Source: CAYLNM01 sp964385045
GTDB taxonomy: Bacteria; Planctomycetota; Phycisphaerae; Phycisphaerales; SM1A02
Reading direction: 5' to 3'
DNA length: 10,064 bases
NCBI GenBank assembly: GCA_964385045.1
Contig: CAYLNM010000155.1
Coordinates: 1 to 10,064 of the forward strand
The notes under the pieces: generated by a model
Seen by the model: only the letters and a program-made list of their open reading frames with translations
Database searches by the model: none
Told to the model about the DNA's origin: nothing
Shown: one piece after another, positions 1-6,161 of the stretch
How the letters are laid out: the number at the start of each line of letters is the position of its first letter
Position numbering within the stretch: position 1 is the first letter of the stretch
Program-made: the position numbers and the translations under genes

Positions 1-999
1 CGCCCCGACGAGGCCGCCCTGCTCGCCGCGGTCGCAGGCCGCCGGTTCGCCGTCGTCGGCTACGGCAGCCAGGGCCGCGCCCACGCCCGGAACCTCCGTG
101 ACGCGGGGCTCGACGTGACGGTCGGGGCCCGCCCGGGTGGCCGCGGCGAGGCGGCGGCCCGCGGCGACGGCTTCGCTCCGGTCACCGCCGGCGAGGCGGC
201 CGCGGGGGCGGACCTCGTGATCCTCGGCCTGCCCGACGAGTCGCTCGCCGAGATCTGCGCCCGCGAGGTGCTGCCGGCGGTGCGGCCCGACGCCACGCTC
301 GGCCTGATGCACGGCTTCGCGATCCGCTACGGCCGGCTGCGCCCGCCCGCCGGTCTCGGCGTGGTGATGGTCGCCCCCAAGGGCCCCGGCGACACCCTGC
401 GGATGCGGCACGAGCGCGGCGAGGGCATCCCGGCCCTGCTCGCGGTGCACGCCGAGTCGGCCCGCGGCGACGCCCGCACGCTCGCCGAGGGCTGGGCCGC
501 CGGCATCGGCTCGGCTCGGGCCGCGATCGTCGAGACCACGTTTCGCGACGAGACCGAGACCGATCTCTTCGGTGAGCAGGCGGTCCTCTGCGGGGGGCTG
601 CTCGCCCTGGTGCGGGCGGCGTTCCACACGCTCGTGCGGGCCGGCTACCCCGCCGACCTCGCCTACATGGAGTGCGTGCAGGAGGTGAAGCAGGTCGCCG
701 ACCTGCTGTACGCGCACGGCCTGCCGACCATGCTCGACCGCATCAGCAACACCGCCGAGTTCGGGGCCTTCGTCGCCGAGGACCGGCTCCGGGCGGACGG
801 CCGGCTGCAGGCGACGATGGACGAGCTCCTCGCGGCGGTGCGGGACGGGTCCTTCGCCGAGCGGATGACCGGCGACCACGCGCAAGGATCTCCCTGGCTC
901 GAGGCACGGCGGGCCGACGTCGCCGCCGACCCGATCGAGGACGCCGGACGCCGCGTCCGGGACTGGATGCCGTGGCTCCGCGGAGCCGATGGCGGATGA
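1..999 (+). CDS. ilvC: Ketol-acid reductoisomerase, class I (5' end cut by window)
   Basis: Converts acetolactate or acetohydroxybutyrate to the dihydroxy acids of valine, leucine and isoleucine synthesis, using NAD(P)H and Mg2+, in the cytoplasm. The visible 332 residues match the short class I form from just before the Rossmann domain; about 10-20 N-terminal residues lie upstream. The dinucleotide motif GYGSQG is at visible residues 20-25. The catalytic set is complete: H104 (MHGF), K127 (APKGPG), Mg ligands D188 and E192 (DETETDLFGEQ), E224 and E228 (ECVQEVK) and S249 (ISNTAEFG). The C-terminus ends in the usual MMPWL-like form (WMPWLRG), so the 3' end is intact. The cofactor loop reads GARPGGRGE, where many class I enzymes have RxGSxS; the two phosphate-binding serines appear to be glycines. 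Family assignment is certain; cofactor preference is open. Confidence 0.97.
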   Translation, partial: RPDEAALLAAVAGRRFAVVGYGSQGRAHARNLRDAGLDVTVGARPGGRGEAAARGDGFAPVTAGEAAAGADLVILGLPDESLAEICAREVLPAVRPDATLGLMHGFAIRYGRLRPPAGLGVVMVAPKGPGDTLRMRHERGEGIPALLAVHAESARGDARTLAEGWAAGIGSARAAIVETTFRDETETDLFGEQAVLCGGLLALVRAAFHTLVRAGYPADLAYMECVQEVKQVADLLYAHGLPTMLDRISNTAEFGAFVAEDRLRADGRLQATMDELLAAVRDGSFAERMTGDHAQGSPWLEARRADVAADPIEDAGRRVRDWMPWLRGADGG

Positions 1000-1012
1000 G
1001 CCGGGGGTCCGG

Positions 1013-1046
1013 CGGCGCGGCCGGGAGCCCCACGCGGCCCGCGCCG
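1013..1046 (+). terminator. GC-rich hairpin after ilvC, possible terminator
   Basis: Thirteen bases after the ilvC stop, 1013-1020 pairs with 1039-1046 (8 bp, all G:C) and 1021-1022 with 1036-1037 across a single bulged C, leaving a 13-base loop. There is no T-run after it, so it is not a textbook intrinsic terminator. GC-rich stems are common by chance in sequence of this composition. Confidence 0.35.
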
Positions 1047-1050
1047 CGCG

Positions 1051-1080
1051 TTGACGCGGGGACCCCGGATCGGGACCCTT
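1051..1080 (+). promoter_or_regulatory. Weak promoter candidate for uppP
   Basis: TTGACG at 1051-1056 is a 5/6 match to the sigma70 -35 box and stands out in the GC background. The -10 position at 17-18 bases offers only GACCCT or ACCCTT (1074-1080), which is poor. It lies between the ilvC hairpin and the uppP start and would give a leader of about 80 bases. The rest of 1000-1165 shows nothing else recognisable. Confidence 0.25.
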
Positions 1081-1165
1081 CCCCTCCCCCGTCCGCCGCC
1101 GCCTTCGACCTCGCCACCGTCGACCTTGCCGCCGTCGCCCGCCGGGGCGCCCGCCGGAGCCCTCC

Positions 1166-2074
1166 GTGACCGCCATGAACGCCATGCAAGCCGCCGTCCT
1201 CGGCGTCGTCGAGGGCCTGACCGAGTACCTCCCGGTCAGCTCCACCGGGCATCTGATCATCACGTCGAACCTGCTCGGGCTGTACGAGGACCCGACGGTC
1301 AAGGCGGCGACCGACTCGTTCAACATCGTGATCCAGGGCGGGGCGATCCTCGCGGTCCTCGGTCTCTACCTGCCCCGCGTCCTCTCGATGCTGCGCGGCC
1401 TCGTCGGGCGGGACGAGGCGGGACGGCGCATGCTGCTCAACCTCTTCGTCGCGTTCCTGCCCGCGGCCATCCTCGGGGTGCTGCTCGACGAGATGATCGA
1501 GGCGGCGCTCTTCCATCCGATCCCGGTGCTCTCGGCCCTCCTGCTCGGCGGCGTCGCCCTGCTGCTGCTCGGCCCGTGGCAGAAGCGCCGCTTCGCCGCC
1601 GCCGCCGAGGCCGACCGCCGCGGCGAGCACGAGGAGCACGTGGTCGGCGGCGGGCCGCTCGAGCTGGAGCAGATGACCTGGCGGCACGCCCTGATCATCG
1701 GCCTCATGCAGTGCGTCGCGATGTGGCCCGGCACCAGCCGCTCGATGATGACGATCATCGGCGGCATGGTCGTGGGCCTGCGCCCGAAGGACGCGGCCGA
1801 GTTCAGCTTCCTGCTCGGCCTGCCCACCCTCGGCGGGGCGTGCGTCTACAAGCTGGGCAAGGACCTCATGAGCGACGAGCCCAGCATGTTCGAGGTGCTC
1901 GGCTGGCAGCCGATCGCGATCGGCATCGTGACCGCCACCGTGAGCGCGGCCCTCGCGGTGAAGTGGTTCGTCGGCTACCTCGGCAAGCACGGGCTCGCCG
2001 TCTTCGGCTGGTACCGGATCGCGCTGACGATCGTCTTCGCCGGCCTGTGGATCGCCGGCGTGGTGACGTTCTGA
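1166..2074 (+). CDS. uppP: Undecaprenyl-diphosphatase (BacA/UppP family)
   Basis: Integral membrane phosphatase that recycles the undecaprenyl lipid carrier for peptidoglycan and other envelope polymers; overexpression gives bacitracin resistance in other bacteria. The 302-residue product has the family's first motif at residues 16-29 (EGLTEYLPVSSTGH, with E16, E20, S25-S26 and H29) and the second at 188-193 (PGTSRS, with the essential Arg R192). Several hydrophobic segments follow the family pattern. It is slightly longer than the usual 265-280 residues because of a charged loop at about 139-170 (rich in Arg, Glu and His) between membrane segments. The GTG at 1166 is chosen because GGAG (1156-1159) lies 6 bases upstream; the ATGs at 1175 and 1184 are in frame but too far from it. 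It converges with folD. Confidence 0.95.
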   Translation: MTAMNAMQAAVLGVVEGLTEYLPVSSTGHLIITSNLLGLYEDPTVKAATDSFNIVIQGGAILAVLGLYLPRVLSMLRGLVGRDEAGRRMLLNLFVAFLPAAILGVLLDEMIEAALFHPIPVLSALLLGGVALLLLGPWQKRRFAAAAEADRRGEHEEHVVGGGPLELEQMTWRHALIIGLMQCVAMWPGTSRSMMTIIGGMVVGLRPKDAAEFSFLLGLPTLGGACVYKLGKDLMSDEPSMFEVLGWQPIAIGIVTATVSAALAVKWFVGYLGKHGLAVFGWYRIALTIVFAGLWIAGVVTF

Positions 2075-2106
2075 GCCGGGCGGCCGCGGCCGCGCGACCG
2101 CCCGGC
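2075..2106. terminator. Perfect 9-bp hairpin directly after uppP stop
   Basis: GCCGGGCGG (2075-2083) pairs perfectly with CCGCCCGGC (2098-2106) around a 14-base loop that itself contains the palindrome CGCGGCCGCG (2085-2094). It begins at the base after the uppP stop and lies in the gap between convergent uppP and folD, where a shared terminator would be expected. No T-run follows on either strand. The remainder of the gap to 2168 is GC-rich with no other signal. Confidence 0.45.
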
Positions 2107-2168
2107 GCCGCGCCCCCACGCCCCGGGCGACCCCCCGCGGCCACCGGGGATACCTCGCCGGCGGCGAC

Positions 2169-3089
2169 TCAGATCCGCGGCCGCTCCGACGCGTCGACCG
2201 TGTTGCGCAGCAGCATCGCCACCGTCATCGGCCCGACGCCGCCCGGCACCGGCGAGAGCGCCCCCGCCACCGGGCGCACGCGGTCGAAGTCCACGTCGCC
2301 CACCGTCCGGCCCTTCGTGGTGCCGTCGGGCTGCTCGACCCGGACGCGGTTGACCCCGACGTCGATCACGACCGCGCCGGGCTTGACCATGTCGGCGGTG
2401 ATGAGCCCCGGCTTGCCGGCGGCGGCGACGAGCACGTCGCCCATCCGCGTGAGCTCGGCCTGCTCGCGGGTGTGGACGTTGGTGGAGATCACCGTCGCCT
2501 CGGCCCGCATGAGCAGCACCGCGATCGGCTTGCCGACGATGTTGGACGCCCCGACGCAGACGACGCGGGCCCCCCGCAGCTCGATCCCGGTGGACTCGAT
2601 CATCGTCATCACCGCGAGGGCGGTGCACGGCACGAGCGACCGTCGCCCGTAGACGACGTTGCCGATGTTGGCGGGGTTGACGCCCTCGACGTCCTTGTGG
2701 ACGGCGATCAGCGACTGGATCCGCTCGGTGTCCACGCCCTCGGGCAGCGGCAGGTGGACCATGATCGCGGAGATCCGGTCGTCCTCGTTCATCAGGAGGA
2801 CGCGGCCGGCCACGTCCTCGAAGGCGGCGTCCGCCGGCAGCTCGTGGAGGACGTACTCGATCCCGAGCTCCTCGCACGTCCGCTTCTGATTGCGGGCGTA
2901 GATCTCGGCTCCCGCGTCGCCGCGGGCGAGGATCGCGTCGAGGCGGGCCGGCCGCCCCGCCTCCCGCAGCGCCATCGCGCGGCGCCGCACGTCCTCGCGC
3001 ACGCGGGCGGCGAGCTCGCGGCCGTCGATGATCGTCGCCCCCTGCTCGGGGGCCGCGGCGGGATCGGGGTCGGCTCGGGTGGCGGACAT
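2169..3089 (-). CDS. folD: FolD-family methylenetetrahydrofolate dehydrogenase with altered active site
   Basis: The 306-residue product has the complete FolD fold: substrate domain with IYARNQKRTCEELG (63-76), VHLPLP (111-116), KDVEGVNPANIG (132-143), PCTA (154-157), the nucleotide motif GASNIVGKP (180-188), GKPGLI (225-230), VIDVGVNRV (241-249) and the signature VPGGVGPMTVA (281-291). FolD normally oxidises 5,10-methylene-THF to methenyl-THF with NADP+ and then hydrolyses it to 10-formyl-THF. Here the three classical catalytic residues are replaced: Lys (human K56) by Q68, Gln (human Q100) by H112 and Asp (human D125) by E135. The Arg of GRSxxVG, which contacts the NADP phosphate, is A181, and the second contact column (human S197) is V205. 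I infer a dehydrogenase with weak or no cyclohydrolase activity, possibly NAD-linked. The ATG at 3089 follows a TATCCT box by 7 bases; there is no Shine-Dalgarno sequence. The first 16 residues are a disordered-looking extension. Confidence 0.93.
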   Translation of the reverse strand: MSATRADPDPAAAPEQGATIIDGRELAARVREDVRRRAMALREAGRPARLDAILARGDAGAEIYARNQKRTCEELGIEYVLHELPADAAFEDVAGRVLLMNEDDRISAIMVHLPLPEGVDTERIQSLIAVHKDVEGVNPANIGNVVYGRRSLVPCTALAVMTMIESTGIELRGARVVCVGASNIVGKPIAVLLMRAEATVISTNVHTREQAELTRMGDVLVAAAGKPGLITADMVKPGAVVIDVGVNRVRVEQPDGTTKGRTVGDVDFDRVRPVAGALSPVPGGVGPMTVAMLLRNTVDASERPRI

Positions 3090-3096
3090 CGCCGCG

Positions 3097-3102
3097 AGGA
3101 TA
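3097..3102 (-). promoter_or_regulatory. -10 box of folD, leaderless-type
   Basis: On the minus strand TATCCT (3102 to 3097) is followed by exactly 7 bases (CGCGGCG) and then the folD ATG at 3089. That places the transcription start at or one base before the start codon, the layout of a leaderless mRNA. No -35 match is seen at the expected distance and no Shine-Dalgarno sequence precedes the ATG. Confidence 0.5.
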
Positions 3103-3201
3103 GCCCGTCCGCCGCGGCCCGGACGCCCGGGGGGCGCTCCGCGCGACAGGTCGCGAGCCGTCCCCCGGCCGGGCCCGGACGGCCCGCGGCTCGGCCCCGC
3201 G

Positions 3202-3207
3202 TATGAT
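3202..3207 (+). promoter_or_regulatory. -10 box of coaX, leaderless-type
   Basis: TATGAT, a 5/6 match to TATAAT, is followed by 7 bases (CCGAGCC) and the ATG at 3215. The arrangement mirrors that of folD on the other strand, with the same spacer length. No clear -35 box is present. If this is the promoter, the in-frame ATG at 3203 lies inside the -10 box and cannot be the start. The middle of the spacer (3103-3201) is featureless GC-rich sequence. Confidence 0.55.
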
Positions 3208-3214
3208 CCGAGCC

Positions 3215-4003
3215 ATGGCCAGCGGACCCAATCTCGTCGTGGTGAACGTCGGCAACACCCGCACCACCGTCGCCCGGTGCGTCGACGGCGACCTGCAGGT
3301 CGTCGAGACCTTCGCCGGCGACGACCGCGCCGCGATCATCGAGCAGGTCACCGACTGGTGGCGGCAGGTCGGGCGGCTCGACCGGGCCGCGATCGTGGTC
3401 GCGAGCGTGAACGAGCCCGTCGCCGCCGCGATCTCCTCGGCGGTGGAGGACCAGCTCGGCGTCACCGTCTACCGCGTGGGCGAGGACCTGCCGGTGCCGA
3501 TCGGACGGCAGCTCGACCCCGAGACGCTCACCGGCGTGGACCGGCTGCTCAACGCGGCCGCCGCCTTCGCCGCGGTGCAGCAGGCCTGCATCGTGGTGGA
3601 CGCCGGCACCGCGGTGACGGTCGACTTCGTGGACGGCGAGGGGACCTTCCACGGCGGAGCGATCGCCCCCGGCGCGGCCATGCAGCTGCGGGCCCTGCAC
3701 CGCGAGACCGACGCCCTGCCCGAGCTGACGTTCCGCCGCCCGGCGGAGGAGGCGTTCGGCCGCTCGACCGCCGAGGCGATGCTCATCGGCGTCCACCACG
3801 GCATCCGCGGCATGGTGTGGAAGATCGTCGAGCGGTACGCCGAGGCCTACGGGGCGTACCCGATGGTGGTCGCCACCGGCGGCGACGCCGAGGCGCTCTT
3901 CGAGACGGACGAGCTCGTCGACCGCATCGTCCCCGACCTCGCCCTCCGCGGCATCGTGGCGGCCGCCCGCACCGCGCTCGAGGTCGAGGGCGGCGAGGAC
4001 TGA
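3215..4003 (+). CDS. coaX: Type III pantothenate kinase
   Basis: Phosphorylates pantothenate, the first step of CoA synthesis; type III enzymes belong to the ASKHA fold and are not inhibited by CoA. Counting from the ATG at 3215 (262 residues, usual length), the motifs are the phosphate-1 loop NVGNTRT at 11-17, TGVDR at 106-110 with the presumed catalytic base D109, DAGTAVTVDFVDG at 129-141, FHGGAIAPG just after, and VATGGDA in the C-terminal half. The first motif is normally DxGNT; here the Asp is N11 (codon AAC), a change at a position conserved in the family. The ATG at 3203 is rejected as start because it lies in a probable -10 box and adds only four residues. The stop is 2 bases before the next gene, so the two are almost certainly cotranscribed. 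Confidence 0.93.
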   Translation: MASGPNLVVVNVGNTRTTVARCVDGDLQVVETFAGDDRAAIIEQVTDWWRQVGRLDRAAIVVASVNEPVAAAISSAVEDQLGVTVYRVGEDLPVPIGRQLDPETLTGVDRLLNAAAAFAAVQQACIVVDAGTAVTVDFVDGEGTFHGGAIAPGAAMQLRALHRETDALPELTFRRPAEEAFGRSTAEAMLIGVHHGIRGMVWKIVERYAEAYGAYPMVVATGGDAEALFETDELVDRIVPDLALRGIVAAARTALEVEGGED

Positions 4004-4005
4004 CG

Positions 4006-5208
4006 ATGGACCGGCCGGCCCCGAGGGATCCGGCCGGCCCCGCGGTGGACCCCGCGGCGGCCGAGCTGCTCACGCCCGCCGGACGGGGCGCGATCGCGGT
4101 GATCCTGGTGCGGCGCGGCGCCGGCCGGGTGCTGGCGCGGCTGACCGGCCGCCACGACTGGCCGACCGGCGTGCTGCGGCTCGCCGACCTCGGCGGCCAC
4201 GACCGCGGACTCGCGGTGCGGACCGGGCCCGATGCCGCCCTGCTCATGCCCCACGGCGGACCGGCGGTGACGCGGGCCGTCCTCCGGGCCGCGCGGACGG
4301 CCGGAGCCGACGCCGCGGTGGCGGTGGACGTGGGCGAGGCGAGCACCGCCCTCGAGCCGGACGCGCCGCCCGAGCCGGGCCCCGGAGACGTGCCCGCCTG
4401 GCCCGAGGCCGACGACCCGCTCGAGGCGATGGCGCTCGACGTGATGGCCGCCGCCGCGAGTCCCCTCGCCTTCGCCCGGCTCGCCGAGCAGCCGGCCCGC
4501 TGGCGGGCGGCGATTGCGGCGGGCCGGCCGTGGACGGCCGAGGACGCGGCGCGGTCCCGACGGCTCGACCGGCTGCTCCGGCCCCCGATGGTGGTCCTCG
4601 CCGGTCCCCCGAACGTCGGCAAGAGCACGCTCGCCAACGCCCTCGCCGGCCGCACCGTGGCCCTGACCGCCGACGAGCCGGGCACGACGCGGGACGCCCC
4701 CTCGGTGCGGCTCGACCTCGCGGGACTCGTCGTGCGCTGGCACGACGCGCCGGGGCTTCGCGCCACCCGCGATCCGGTGGAGCGGGAGGCGGTCGACCGG
4801 GCGCGGCGGATGCTCATGGAGGCCGACCTGCTCGTGGCCGCGGCCGACGCGGCCAGCGACTGGCCGGAGCTGCCCCGGGAGCCGGACCTGCGGGTCGCGC
4901 TGCGGCCGGACCTCGGGCGCCGCCGCGACGCGCCGCTGCACGCGAGCGGCCGCGACGGCACGGGGCTCGCGGCGCTGGCCGAGGCGGTCCGCGATCGACT
5001 GGTGCCGCCGGCCGACGTGGCCGATCCGGGGCCGTGGGACGCGGACGGACGCCTGCGACCGGTGGCGACGGCGACGGTGCCCGCGGGCGGCGACGCGGCG
5101 GGAGATCGCGGCGGCGGTGGCGGTGGCGGTGGCGGCCCCGAGCGTGGCGCCGCCGCGCGGCCGCGCCCGTCTCAGAAGCCGATCGACGAGACGCCGCAGT
5201 CCACGTAG
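4006..5208 (+). CDS. Degenerate MnmE/TrmE-like GTPase
   Basis: A 400-residue protein that resembles the tRNA-modification GTPase MnmE but is eroded. Residues 20-34 (ELLTPAGRGAIAVIL) and 80-95 (LMPHGGPAV) recall the MnmE N-terminal tetrahydrofolate-binding domain, which is shortened. The GTPase domain has G1 GPPNVGKS at 200-207, G2 GTTRD at 226-230, G3 DAPG at 247-250 and a G5-like ASGRDGTGL at 313-321. The G4 motif NKxD is missing; the matching place reads LRPD (299-302), which should weaken guanine specificity. The helical region and the CIGK catalytic end of true MnmE are absent; instead residues 334-400 are low complexity with nine glycines at 369-377. It follows coaX by 2 bases. A standard MnmE role is unlikely; it may be a paralogue with a new function or a decaying gene. 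The last 12 codons are antisense to fabI. Confidence 0.75.
   Translation: MDRPAPRDPAGPAVDPAAAELLTPAGRGAIAVILVRRGAGRVLARLTGRHDWPTGVLRLADLGGHDRGLAVRTGPDAALLMPHGGPAVTRAVLRAARTAGADAAVAVDVGEASTALEPDAPPEPGPGDVPAWPEADDPLEAMALDVMAAAASPLAFARLAEQPARWRAAIAAGRPWTAEDAARSRRLDRLLRPPMVVLAGPPNVGKSTLANALAGRTVALTADEPGTTRDAPSVRLDLAGLVVRWHDAPGLRATRDPVEREAVDRARRMLMEADLLVAAADAASDWPELPREPDLRVALRPDLGRRRDAPLHASGRDGTGLAALAEAVRDRLVPPADVADPGPWDADGRLRPVATATVPAGGDAAGDRGGGGGGGGGPERGAAARPRPSQKPIDETPQST
5113..5135 (+). repeat. GGCGGT microsatellite encoding polyglycine
   Basis: Three perfect GGCGGT units (5113-5130) and a partial fourth (5131-5135) lie within the tail of the MnmE-like gene and encode part of its nine-glycine run. 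Such a tract is prone to slippage, in units that keep the frame. Confidence 0.8.
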
Positions 5209-5951
5209 AGCGTCTGGCCGGTCATGCCGGCGGACAGATCGCTCAGCAGGAAGGTCGCGGTGTCGCCGACCTCGCCGCCCTCGACGTTGCGGCGGAGCGG
5301 TGCCCGCTGCTCGACCCAGCCGAGGATCTGCGAGAAGCCGCCGACGGCCATCGCGGACATCGTCCGCAGCGGCCCGCCGGAGATGCAGTTGACGCGGATC
5401 CCCCGCTCGCCGAGGTCGAGGGCGAGGTAGCGGGTGGCCGACTCGAGGGCCGCCTTGGCCACGCCCATGACGTTGTAGCCCGGCACCGCCTTCTCGGCCC
5501 CGTAGTAGCTCATCGCCACCATCGCCCCGCCGTCCGGCATGAGCGGGGCGGCGCGGTTGGCCATCGCCATGTAGGTGTAGGCGCTGATGTCGCAGGCCTG
5601 GGTGAAGACGGCGCGGGGGGTGCCGGTGAACGCCCCCTCCTTCAGCCAGTCCTTGTCCGCGAAGGCGATCGAGTGCACGAGGAAGTCGATGGTGCCCACC
5701 GAGTCCTTCACCTCGCCGAAGACGCGGTCGAGGTCCTCGTCCGACGACGCGTCCATCGGCCGCAGCCACGGATCGCTCACGCCGAGCTTGTCGACCGCCT
5801 TGCGGCACCGCCGCTCCATCTTGTCGCCCGGCAGGTGCGTGAAGAGGCACTCGGCCCCCTCGCGCACGAGCGACTGCGCGATGTACCAGGCGTAGCTGTG
5901 GTCGTTGGCGATGCCGACGACGAGACCCCGCTTGCCTTCCATGATGCCCAT
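5172..5951 (-). CDS. fabI: Enoyl-ACP reductase (FabI type)
   Basis: Reduces trans-2-enoyl-ACP with NADH in the last step of each fatty-acid elongation cycle (type II FAS, cytoplasm). The 259-residue product is the usual FabI length. Visible motifs are the nucleotide loop GIANDHSYAW (13-22), HSIAFA (93-98; Ala as in Staphylococcus aureus where E. coli has Gly), the atypical FabI catalytic set Y149, Y159 and K166 in SYYGAEKAVPGYNVMGVAK, and the substrate loop GPLRTMSAM (193-201). The C-terminus ends DCGVSSIGF, close to the usual ending. The ATG at 5951 is chosen because GAGGAG lies about 10 bases upstream and the fold starts immediately; M4 (5942) is an alternative. The frame stays open far upstream, but that stretch is Pro/Arg/Ala-rich and not FabI-like. 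Tail-to-tail overlap with the MnmE-like gene is 37 bases. Confidence 0.97.
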   Translation of the reverse strand: MGIMEGKRGLVVGIANDHSYAWYIAQSLVREGAECLFTHLPGDKMERRCRKAVDKLGVSDPWLRPMDASSDEDLDRVFGEVKDSVGTIDFLVHSIAFADKDWLKEGAFTGTPRAVFTQACDISAYTYMAMANRAAPLMPDGGAMVAMSYYGAEKAVPGYNVMGVAKAALESATRYLALDLGERGIRVNCISGGPLRTMSAMAVGGFSQILGWVEQRAPLRRNVEGGEVGDTATFLLSDLSAGMTGQTLYVDCGVSSIGF

Positions 5952-6042
5952 GCGGCGCGTGCTCCTCGAGACCGGTGGACGCCGGCGCGGCGGCGGGCGC
6001 GGCCGGCGAGCCGCGTCCGCGGCGAGCCGCGGCGGATCACGG

Positions 6043-6052
6043 AAGGTAGCAT
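6043..6052. promoter_or_regulatory. Overlapping divergent -10 candidates between fabI and the small gene
   Basis: In the 210-base spacer between divergent genes, an AT-richer patch reads on the minus strand as TGCTACCTT (6051 to 6043), an extended -10 pattern pointing at fabI, and on the plus strand as TAGCAT (6047-6052), pointing at the small gene at 6162. The two overlap, so they could not both be occupied at once. Neither has a clear -35 box. Nothing else is recognisable between 5968 and 6149. Confidence 0.3.
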
Positions 6053-6161
6053 CATCCGGAGGACCGCGGCGGCTGCCGCCGCCCGCGGGCAGGCGGTGCG
6101 AGTCGATCGCCGCGGCGGTCCGGCCGCCCCCGCGCCGGGAGTCCACGCCAGGAGCCATCGC

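Noticed and set aside
743..2119. Long open frame antisense to ilvC and uppP
   Set aside because: High third-position GC removes stops from other frames. The translation is Arg/Pro/Gly/His-rich without motifs and opposes two well-recognised genes.
3203..3214. Upstream ATG of coaX at 3203
   Set aside because: It lies within TATGAT, the probable -10 box, has no Shine-Dalgarno sequence, and the family motif needs only the later ATG.
5040..5170. Frameshift hiding an MnmE C-terminal region
   Set aside because: I see no CIGK-like or helical MnmE sequence in the other frames of this stretch, so loss is more likely than a frameshift.
3847..5850. Long minus-strand open frame across coaX, the GTPase and fabI
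   Set aside because: Its translation is a frame shadow with no domain, and it overlaps three genes with clear motifs.
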